From Lysobacterales bacterium (GTDB lineage: Bacteria; Pseudomonadota; Gammaproteobacteria; Xanthomonadales; SZUA-36), in the NCBI GenBank assembly GCA_026196445.1, contig JAPHTE010000110.1, positions 1 to 7,978 on the forward strand: DNA of 7,978 bases, in the 5' to 3' direction. The translations under genes were made by a program, and so were the position numbers. How positions within the stretch are numbered: the first letter of the stretch is position 1; every line of letters starts with the position of its first letter. The notes under the pieces were generated by a model. That model ran no database searches. It had not been told where the DNA came from and was given only the letters and a program-made list of their open reading frames with translations. Positions 1-4,661 of this stretch are shown here, one piece after another.

Positions 1-671
1 TAAGGTGCATCAGCATTGACCAACATGGCCCAGGCCTTTTCAACCCGATCCCAGCGCTTGTCACGGTCCATCGCAAAATAACGGCCACAAATACTGGCGA
101 AGGCGGCGTCATTCACGCCGTCCAGGCAAGCCTGCATCCGGACGATGGACTGCGCTGCGCTGCGCGGTGGGGTATCGCGGCCATCCAGGAACGCGTGCAC
201 GCGGATCCGGTGCGCGCCGCGGTCGGCAGCCATTTGCACCATGGCCAGGAAATGATCCTCGTGACTGTGTACACCGCCCGGGGATAACAGGCCCATGAGG
301 TGCAGTGTCGAACGCTGCTCACGGCTGGCTGAAATTGCTTTGACCAGCGCCGGGTTGTCGGCGAAGCTGCCATCCTTGATGGCCTGGCTGATACGTGTGA
401 AATCCTGGTGCACGATGCGTCCGGCGCCGATGTTCATGTGCCCGACTTCCGAGTTCCCCATTTGGCCTGCCGGCAGGCCGACATATTCGCCCGATGTCTC
501 GATGGTGCTATGGCAACCATTTTGTCGCAGCCAGTCCCAATTGGGCGTGCGGGCCCGGGCGATGGCGTTGTCCGGTGCATCTTCACGATGGCCCCATCCA
601 TCCAGGATCATCAGCACCAACGGTCTGAACGATGGTTTTTTGACCGCTTTCGTGGTGGTTGTTTCTGTCAT
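1..671 (-). CDS. gpmI: 2,3-bisphosphoglycerate-independent phosphoglycerate mutase, N-terminal 223 residues (cut by window edge)
   Basis: Interconverts 3- and 2-phosphoglycerate in cytoplasmic glycolysis and gluconeogenesis, using two Mn ions and a phosphoserine intermediate. Reading the minus strand from 671 gives an open frame to the window edge. Visible family landmarks are the metal-site Asp24 in LMILDGWG, the nucleophile Ser74 in QMGNSEVGH, GGVHSHEDH with its conserved histidines, FLDGRDTPPRSA, and GRYFAMDRDKRWDRVEKA at the right end. The family is about 510 residues long, so roughly the first 45% is here and the second metal-binding half lies outside. The chosen ATG (669-671) has GGAAG about 6 bases upstream. 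An in-frame ATG at 684-686 would add five residues but has no Shine-Dalgarno sequence. The gene is divergent from the rhodanese gene, as gpmM (gpmI) and yibN are in E. coli. Nothing abnormal is visible in the part present. Confidence 0.97.
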   Translation of the reverse strand, partial: MTETTTTKAVKKPSFRPLVLMILDGWGHREDAPDNAIARARTPNWDWLRQNGCHSTIETSGEYVGLPAGQMGNSEVGHMNIGAGRIVHQDFTRISQAIKDGSFADNPALVKAISASREQRSTLHLMGLLSPGGVHSHEDHFLAMVQMAADRGAHRIRVHAFLDGRDTPPRSAAQSIVRMQACLDGVNDAAFASICGRYFAMDRDKRWDRVEKAWAMLVNADAP

Positions 672-985
672 CGGGCTTCCAGGCATTTGTTCAGTTTTCA
701 AGGTGCTGTCACCTTGGTAAAAAAATCGGGGCAATGGTTCCCGGTCATGACGCTTTCCGGTTACAAAATGCGCGGCGAGGTCTTGCAAATCCGTACCGGT
801 GCCACAACATGACACAGGCACGAAATCGTAATGGCGACGAGTATGTGCAAGTGATTCGAAAACCTGTACTGCTGTGACTACATTATTTCACAACATCCCG
901 TCAGCCGCAGTGTAAAACGGCGTGTAAAAAATACATAATACAGATCGCGGCTACGGCTGCCGGAAGATTACCAGGAGACCAGGAA
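672..985. other. Intergenic region between divergent gpmI and yibN
   Basis: About 314 bases with no credible gene; the short open frames here have no Shine-Dalgarno sequence or recognisable protein. It must hold the promoters of both divergent genes, but I find no strong -35/-10 pair. The best plus-strand -10 candidate is CATAAT at 934-939, with only a poor TGTAAA at 911-916 in the -35 position. A perfect 7-bp inverted repeat lies at 699-716 (listed separately). A TGTGA/TCACA pair at 873-892 has the wrong spacing for CRP. A clear AGGAG (973-977) serves the downstream GTG start. Confidence 0.6.
699..716. repeat. Perfect 7-bp inverted repeat in the gpmI leader
   Basis: The arms CAAGGTG (699-705) and CACCTTG (710-716) flank the 4-base loop CTGT. 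The element lies 27 bases upstream of the chosen gpmI start. Neither strand has a T-run after the stem, so it is not a standard terminator. It could be a leader hairpin or a small operator for gpmI; the sequence cannot tell which. Confidence 0.4.
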
Positions 986-1411
986 GTGGAACAGTTGATT
1001 GAATTCGCGGGTAACCAGATCATGCTGGTGACAGCATTTGTGGCGATTGTGTTGTTGCTGGTCTGGACGGAAATCAGCCGACGCACAAGAGGTTACTCGG
1101 AATTGACCACCGCCCAGGCCGTGCAAAAGATCAATCGTGACGAGGTCCAAATCGTGGATATTTCAAACTCCGCGGACTTCTCGAAGGGCCACCTGGCGGG
1201 TTCGAAAAACGTCGCGTTGTCACGCTTCAGCAAACCGGACCCGGAGCTGGAAAAATTGAAAGACGGGCCAGTGTTGGTTGTGTGTAAAAACGGGCAGACC
1301 GCACATCAGGCTGCGGCCAGGCTGGTCAAGCTCGGTGCCAGTGACGTGACAGTCCTCAAGGGTGGTGTCACGCAATGGAAAGCAGACCAGTATCCATTAA
1401 CGAACAAGTAA
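986..1411 (+). CDS. yibN: Membrane-anchored single-domain rhodanese-like protein (YibN family)
   Basis: A 141-residue protein with one N-terminal transmembrane segment (about residues 13-29) and a cytoplasmic rhodanese fold from about residue 38 to the end. Landmarks are VDIS and GHLAGSKNVAL (68-78), the active-site loop VVCKNGQTA with Cys100 as the persulfide-forming residue, and the closing GGVTQW (126-131). Rhodaneses move sulfane sulfur, but YibN's physiological substrate is not established, and the loop does not identify one. The GTG start follows AGGAG (973-977) by 8 bases, and the resulting N-terminus (MEQLIEFAGNQ) resembles E. coli YibN in length and character; an ATG at 1022 would cut into the membrane segment. 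It lies next to divergent gpmI and 109 bases before secB, as in E. coli, but without the intervening grxC. Confidence 0.87.
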   Translation: MEQLIEFAGNQIMLVTAFVAIVLLLVWTEISRRTRGYSELTTAQAVQKINRDEVQIVDISNSADFSKGHLAGSKNVALSRFSKPDPELEKLKDGPVLVVCKNGQTAHQAAARLVKLGASDVTVLKGGVTQWKADQYPLTNK

Positions 1412-1446
1412 GCAATTTCAATCATCTGGTTATTCAGGTGCTGTAA

Positions 1447-1455
1447 TGAGATAAT
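1447..1455 (+). promoter_or_regulatory. Candidate extended -10 promoter for secB-gpsA
   Basis: TGA followed by GATAAT (1450-1455) forms an extended -10 element (TGn plus a 5/6 match to TATAAT) in the 109-base gap before secB. No good -35 hexamer sits 17 bases upstream, which extended -10 promoters tolerate. Transcription would begin near 1462, leaving a leader of about 60 bases. This would give secB-gpsA their own promoter in addition to read-through from yibN. Supported by the motif alone. Confidence 0.3.
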
Positions 1456-1520
1456 TTTCCCCTCGTCATTTCATCGTAGTTAAATGACATTACTAATCAA
1501 TCCCAAAGAGAACCAGGATA

Positions 1521-2033
1521 ATGGCAGAAGAACAGAACCAGGATGCTGCTACGAAACAGCAGCAACAGCAAGCACAATTCCAACTCCAGAAACTGTATGT
1601 CAAAGACGTATCATTTGAGATTCCCAACGCGCCCCAGATTTTCCAGGAGGACGGGCAGGTTGAAATCAAGATGAACCTTGCACAAAAAGTCGAAAACCTC
1701 GCGGATAACGTCCACGAAGTCGTATTGACAGTGACCGTCACGGCTAACCTCGATGAAAAGACGGCGTACCTGGCCGAAGTTCAGCAGGCCGGTATTTTCG
1801 GTATCAACGGTTTGAACGAGCAGGGCCTGCACGCGGCCCTCAACACGTTATGTCCGCATACGCTGTTCCCCTATGCGCGCCGGTTGATCACTGACCTGGT
1901 CGCCGATGGCGGATTTCCGCCGCTTGTTTTGCAACCGCTCAATTTTGACCAGATCTACGCGCAACGTTTGAAGGAGGCACAGGAACAAGCGGGTGCCGCT
2001 GCCGAGGATTTGGAAGTCCAGGGCAACGCCTGA
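1521..2033 (+). CDS. secB: Protein-export chaperone SecB
   Basis: A homotetrameric cytosolic chaperone that holds preproteins unfolded and passes them to SecA for Sec export. The 170-residue product carries the full fold: a first strand QLQKLYVKDVSFEIPNAP, a central VNL-type strand block (KMNLAQKVENLADNVHEVVLTVTVTA), the signature QAGIFGINGL, and LNTLCPHTLFPYARRLITDLVADGGFPPLVLQPLNFDQIYAQRL. It is about 15 residues longer than the E. coli protein (155), mostly through a Gln-rich N-terminus (five consecutive Gln at 13-17) and a short Ala/Glu-rich tail. The ATG at 1521 has weak AAAGAGA and AGGA upstream. gpsA follows after 19 bases, the usual gammaproteobacterial pair. An internal GGAGG (1973-1977) near the 3' end may assist translation of the next gene, although it is far from that start. 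Confidence 0.98.
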   Translation: MAEEQNQDAATKQQQQQAQFQLQKLYVKDVSFEIPNAPQIFQEDGQVEIKMNLAQKVENLADNVHEVVLTVTVTANLDEKTAYLAEVQQAGIFGINGLNEQGLHAALNTLCPHTLFPYARRLITDLVADGGFPPLVLQPLNFDQIYAQRLKEAQEQAGAAAEDLEVQGNA

Positions 2034-2052
2034 TTTAGTCACCGGGCCGAAT

Positions 2053-3060
2053 ATGCAGAAACAACCAGCGGTCATCGCCGTGCTTGGTGCCGGTTCCTGG
2101 GGGACCGCGCTGGCCCTGCAATTGGACCGTAGCGGCTCCCGCAGCATCCTGTGGGACCGCGACACGGAAAATATCCTGCAGATACGTGCCACGCGGCGCA
2201 ACGAACGTTATCTTCCGGGTATCGAGATCCCCGTATCCATCGGTATTGAGACCGACGCGCGCGCCGCGGTTCGGGCCGCCGATCACGTATTGCTGGTCAC
2301 GCCCAGCCATGCCTTCGGGGCGGTAATCGCCGAAATACGCGAGGTGCTGACGCCGGCCCAGGGCGTTGCCTGGGGTTGCAAGGGGTTTGAGCCTGGAAGC
2401 GGACGCTTGTTGCACGAGGTTGCCAGGGAACTGTTACCCGATACCGCGCTGGCCATCGTTACGGGGCCGTCCTTCGCAAAGGAAGTGGCCGCCAACCTGC
2501 CGACAGCGGTAACGGTCGCGGGCTCGGACGATGACTTCACCCACACCATGGCTTGTGCCCTGCACGGCGGGCGTTTCAGGGCCTACACCAGTGGCGACAT
2601 GATCGGCGCCGAACTCGGTGGCGCGGTTAAAAACGTCATGGCCGTGGCAACCGGTATCTGTGACGGCATGAAACTGGGCGACAATGCGCGGGCCGCACTG
2701 GTCACCCGTGGGCTGGCCGAAATGATGCGGCTCGGTGTCGTCATGAATGCCAAACCGGAAACCCTGATGGGTCTCGCCGGTGCTGGCGACCTGATGCTGA
2801 CCTGTACCGGCGATTTGTCACGTAACCGGCGATTGGGCCTGGCATTGGGTATGGGCAAGACGGTCGAGGAGGCCGTGGCCGAAATCGGTCAGGTGGTCGA
2901 AGGCGTCAACAGTGCCGTTGAAGTACAGCGCCTGGCGCGGGAGTACAAAATCAGTATGCCGATTTCGAAACAGGTCAATGGCATTATCCACCATGGTTGG
3001 GACCCGGTAGAAGGCGTGGCCCGCTTATTGGCACGTGAGCAAAAGCCTGAGTACGGTTAG
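2053..3060 (+). CDS. gpsA: NAD(P)-dependent glycerol-3-phosphate dehydrogenase
   Basis: Reduces dihydroxyacetone phosphate to sn-glycerol 3-phosphate, the backbone precursor of phospholipids, in the cytoplasm. The 335-residue product matches the family (E. coli 339). It starts with the Rossmann motif VLGAGSWGTALA (GxGxxG at 12-17). PSHAFG (85-89), WGCKGFEP with Lys110, and VTGPSFAKEVA follow. The catalytic Lys193 is in GGAVKNVMA, then LAGAGDLMLTCTGDLSRNRR, with substrate-binding Arg257-Asn258, and IGQVVEGVNSA. I chose the ATG at 2053 because it puts the dinucleotide-binding motif at the usual distance from the N-terminus. It has no clear Shine-Dalgarno sequence, so translation may be coupled to secB, which ends 19 bases upstream. 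A GTG at 1993 in the same frame would add 20 residues, overlap secB and place AAGGAGG 15 bases away; it is less likely. Confidence 0.98.
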   Translation: MQKQPAVIAVLGAGSWGTALALQLDRSGSRSILWDRDTENILQIRATRRNERYLPGIEIPVSIGIETDARAAVRAADHVLLVTPSHAFGAVIAEIREVLTPAQGVAWGCKGFEPGSGRLLHEVARELLPDTALAIVTGPSFAKEVAANLPTAVTVAGSDDDFTHTMACALHGGRFRAYTSGDMIGAELGGAVKNVMAVATGICDGMKLGDNARAALVTRGLAEMMRLGVVMNAKPETLMGLAGAGDLMLTCTGDLSRNRRLGLALGMGKTVEEAVAEIGQVVEGVNSAVEVQRLAREYKISMPISKQVNGIIHHGWDPVEGVARLLAREQKPEYG

Positions 3061-3106
3061 ACCATCCACTGCACCAGCCGGTCTTTAGTCACCCTGGAAC
3101 GAGCAA

Positions 3107-3125
3107 TTGGGTTGTGGAAACCTAA
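3107..3125 (+). terminator. Weak hairpin after gpsA, possible terminator
   Basis: TTGGGTT (3107-3113) can pair with AACCTAA (3119-3125), with one G-U pair and a 5-base loop, and is followed by CTGTTTGTC. The T-tract is poor and the stem is AT-rich. The convergent gpsA and trmL genes must end somewhere in this 151-base gap, but the sequence shows no strong terminator on either strand. Confidence 0.22.
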
Positions 3126-3211
3126 CTGTTTGTCATTCAAGCCCCAAACCATCAACCGGCATTCCGGTGCAATATGCGGGCTGATCCGAATATTCCATTG
3201 GTAAGAAAGAT

Positions 3212-3676
3212 TCAGATGCTCATGTCAAATCCCAGTTGACGCCAGGCCTCGTACAGGCCTACCGCTACCGTGTTCGACAGGTTCAGGCTGCGTGAGTTGC
3301 TAACCATCGGCAAACACAGGCAGTGCTCGGGGCCACACCTCTCAAGTACCGGATCAGGCAGGCCGCGGGTCTCAGGGCCAAACAGCAGACCATCTCCCTT
3401 TTTGAAAAGGGCCCTGTCATACGGCTTACTCGCGCGTGTGCTGAATGCCCAGAGCCGCATTTGCGGGTGTTGCGACAGGAATTCGGACCAACTGGTGTAT
3501 GACCATACACGGGCCATGTCCCGATAATCGAGTCCTGCCCGCTTCAGGCGGCCGTTATCCAGTTGGAATCCCAGTGGACCGACCAGGTGCAGCCTGGCGC
3601 CGGTATTCGCACACAGGCGGATGATATTGCCGGTGTTGGGCGGAATCTCGGGTTGATAAAGGATGATATGCAGCAT
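3212..3676 (-). CDS. trmL: tRNA (cytidine/5-cmnm-uridine(34)-2'-O)-methyltransferase TrmL
   Basis: A SPOUT-class methyltransferase that uses S-adenosylmethionine to methylate the wobble ribose (position 34) of tRNA-Leu isoacceptors. The product is 154 residues, close to E. coli TrmL (157), and consists of the SPOUT domain alone, as in this family. Motifs in order are PEIPPNTGNIIRLCANTG (9-26) with the conserved NTGN, RLKRAGLDY (43-51), LLFGPETRGLP (97-107) forming part of the knotted SAM site, and the C-terminal SRSLNLSNTVAVGLYEAWRQ (128-147) that closes the knot. The ATG at 3674-3676 is the only sensible start for the MLHIILYQPEIPPNTGN N-terminus; upstream there is only a weak GAG. In E. coli trmL lies close to gpsA, with cysE between on the same strand. 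Here cysE is absent and trmL faces gpsA. The terminator of the next gene upstream lies just before it, so it should have its own promoter. Confidence 0.97.
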   Translation of the reverse strand: MLHIILYQPEIPPNTGNIIRLCANTGARLHLVGPLGFQLDNGRLKRAGLDYRDMARVWSYTSWSEFLSQHPQMRLWAFSTRASKPYDRALFKKGDGLLFGPETRGLPDPVLERCGPEHCLCLPMVSNSRSLNLSNTVAVGLYEAWRQLGFDMSI

Positions 3677-3698
3677 GACGTCTCATCGGGTCAAATCA

Positions 3699-3734
3699 CA
3701 AAAATACCCACCCGGCCATCGACCGGGCAGGGTA
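3699..3734 (-). terminator. Rho-independent terminator of the secreted acidic protein gene
   Basis: Read on the minus strand, TACCC-TG-CCCGG pairs with CCGGG-T-GGGTA around a 7-base loop, giving two 5-bp GC-rich stem segments with a small internal bulge. TTTTT (3700-3704) and further T residues follow immediately. It begins 25 bases after the end of the upstream gene at 3759 and before trmL, so it ends that transcript and insulates trmL. The shape and U-tract are typical. Confidence 0.78.
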
Positions 3735-3758
3735 CCAGTATAGAAGCAAATGCTGGTT

Positions 3759-4355
3759 TCAGCCGTCGCTATCGGCCTTGCTCGTAATGATGATGAACTT
3801 GTGGCCATCGACGTCAAGGTGTTCCTCGTGCAGAGACCCGATGTTGATTTCTCCACCTTCGGTGATCCAGGCCATGTGTTCGACGCAATCGCCATCCTCG
3901 TCGCTGAAACAGGTGATTTCAATGTCATCGGGAAGCAACATTTCTGCATCTTCCGCCAGTGCCCAGGAAAATACATCATGGTCGTCACCCGCGCGGATCA
4001 CCACGTGCTTTTCGCAACTGCTTTCGTCTTCCTCGTCACAGGCAAACTCCACGTGTTTGCGGATTACGTGGATCTGGCTGTCGGGATCGTGGCCGAACCC
4101 AATGTCGACCAGTTCGCCATTAATGTAGATTTCAACGTCGTCGACTGTACGTAACAGATCGATGACCTGGCCGGTTTCGGTTTCAATGGTCTTTGATTCA
4201 CCGATGGCCAGCGAGCCCACATCCATTTCAGTCAGGCTGATGTCGTCGGTTTCTATTGAAACCACCAGGCTTTTTTCTTCATCGGCGAAACTCGGCGTGG
4301 CGAAGAAGAGGGCGATGGCAGTCAGGGCGTGAACGGGTTTTAAACAATGTTTCAT
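3759..4355 (-). CDS. Secreted, highly acidic protein with two CX7C loops, function unknown
   Basis: I do not recognise a named family. The 198-residue product has a clear Sec signal peptide (Lys3, Lys6, a hydrophobic core at about residues 10-19, and a likely cleavage after SFA at residue 24), so it should be periplasmic or exported. The mature part is rich in Asp and Glu. Residues 30-86 look like beta strands and hairpins (DVGSLAIGESKTIETETGQ, then VEIYINGELVDIG). Four mature cysteines fall in two equally spaced pairs, C106-C114 and C149-C157, each enclosing an acidic loop (DEEDESS and FSDEDGD) and followed by Glu. DEDGD resembles a Ca-binding Asp loop, but that is inference. The ATG follows GGAGA by 8 bases on the minus strand. 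The start is divergent from nrdJa and the gene has its own terminator, so it is monocistronic. The signal peptide, Shine-Dalgarno sequence and terminator together make it a convincing gene despite the unknown role. Confidence 0.85.
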   Translation of the reverse strand: MKHCLKPVHALTAIALFFATPSFADEEKSLVVSIETDDISLTEMDVGSLAIGESKTIETETGQVIDLLRTVDDVEIYINGELVDIGFGHDPDSQIHVIRKHVEFACDEEDESSCEKHVVIRAGDDHDVFSWALAEDAEMLLPDDIEITCFSDEDGDCVEHMAWITEGGEINIGSLHEEHLDVDGHKFIIITSKADSDG

Positions 4356-4471
4356 TAAGGAATCTCCAAAAATTTTAAGGTTTGCGATGAAACGAAAGCG
4401 TTGATTGACAAGGTTTCCGTGACTTTATTACAGGACGCTTATTGCTCAAAAAACGTCACAAGAATCATATA

Positions 4472-4487
4472 TCATTGAATTTAATGA
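4472..4487. repeat. Imperfect 16-bp palindrome in the divergent control region
   Basis: TCATTGAATTTAATGA is palindromic except for one pair (14 of 16 positions). It sits about 115 bases from the start of the secreted protein gene and 46 bases upstream of the nrdJ P1 -35 element. It does not match the NrdR, FNR, CRP or Fur consensus that I can compare by eye. In such AT-rich DNA it may be chance. Confidence 0.25.
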
Positions 4488-4532
4488 CATTTACAGTTTT
4501 CCGGGTTGAAAGCTCCATACGTGCAAGTACAT

Positions 4533-4561
4533 TTGACAGCTTTTGTTTTCAACGGTATCTT
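4533..4561 (+). promoter_or_regulatory. Candidate sigma-70 promoter P1 of nrdJ
   Basis: A perfect -35 hexamer TTGACA (4533-4538), a 17-base spacer and TATCTT (4556-4561, 4/6 match) predict transcription from about 4568. The first NrdR box would then begin roughly 6 bases into the transcribed region and the second about 38 bases in, which suits repression by a bound NrdR oligomer. The leader would be about 94 bases long. Confidence 0.5.
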
Positions 4562-4573
4562 TTACCACCTCAG

Positions 4574-4589
4574 ACACAATATCTTGTGT
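4574..4589 (+). promoter_or_regulatory. NrdR box 1 upstream of nrdJ
   Basis: ACACAATATCTTGTGT matches the published NrdR box consensus (acaCwAtATaTwGtgt) at 15 of 16 positions, and its 6-base arms are perfectly inverted. NrdR is a Zn-ribbon/ATP-cone repressor that binds ribonucleotide reductase promoters when dATP is high. This box lies 88 bases before the nrdJa start and pairs with box 2 at a 32-bp start-to-start distance. Confidence 0.85.
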
Positions 4590-4605
4590 TGTCCGAGCGG
4601 GGAAG

Positions 4606-4621
4606 GCACAATAACTTGTGC
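4606..4621 (+). promoter_or_regulatory. NrdR box 2 upstream of nrdJ
   Basis: GCACAATAACTTGTGC matches the NrdR consensus at 12 of 16 positions, again with perfectly inverted 6-base arms. Its 14-base core differs from that of box 1 by one base. The two boxes are separated by 16 bp, putting them about three helical turns apart on the same DNA face, the arrangement known for NrdR-controlled genes. It abuts the TATAAT at 4623-4628 and would block RNA polymerase there. Confidence 0.8.
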
Positions 4622-4622
4622 T

Positions 4623-4628
4623 TATAAT
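4623..4628 (+). promoter_or_regulatory. Candidate promoter P2 (-10 element) of nrdJ
   Basis: A perfect TATAAT directly after NrdR box 2. Transcription would start near 4635 and give a leader of about 27 bases containing AGGA (4652-4655). The -35 position (about 4600-4605, GGGAAG) is poor, so P2 may need an activator or may be a chance AT-rich match. If real, NrdR bound to box 2 would occlude it. Confidence 0.38.
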
Positions 4629-4661
4629 CAAATAAAACCAAGTAATTATGCAGGATAATTA

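Larger units (their letters stand above)
4356..4661. other. AT-rich divergent control region between the secreted protein gene and nrdJ
   Basis: This 306-base gap holds no gene. It is visibly richer in A+T than its flanks. On the plus strand it contains the nrdJ promoters and two NrdR boxes (separate entries). An imperfect palindrome, TCATTGAATTTAATGA, lies at 4472-4487 between the two divergent transcription units. A perfect TTGACA at 4405-4410 is paired only with TATTAC at 15-bp spacing, so an additional distal promoter is possible but weak. On the minus strand, TTGAGC followed after 16 bases by TAAAGT is the best promoter guess for the secreted protein gene. Confidence 0.6.

Noticed and set aside
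295..812. Plus-strand open frames overlapping the gpmI start
   Set aside because: The minus strand encodes unmistakable GpmI up to 671; the plus-strand frames have no Shine-Dalgarno sequence and no recognisable protein.
873..892. TGTGA and TCACA inverted pair resembling a CRP site
   Set aside because: The half-sites are 10 bases apart, whereas CRP needs 6, so it does not fit.
1465..1488. GTCATTT / AAATGAC inverted repeat before secB
   Set aside because: Perfect 7-bp arms but AT-rich with a 10-base loop and no T-run; likely chance in AT-rich spacer DNA.
1993..2052. GTG at 1993 as the gpsA start, overlapping secB
   Set aside because: It would add 20 residues before the Rossmann motif, beyond the family's usual N-terminus, and AAGGAGG is 15 bases away; ATG 2053 fits better.
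3155..3168. ACCGG-CATT-CCGGT hairpin in the gpsA/trmL gap as a terminator
   Set aside because: Only a 5-bp stem and no T-run on either strand.
4405..4432. Perfect TTGACA as a distal nrdJ promoter
   Set aside because: The only -10 candidate (TATTAC) is at 15-bp spacing, and a better placed TTGACA with 17-bp spacing exists at 4533.
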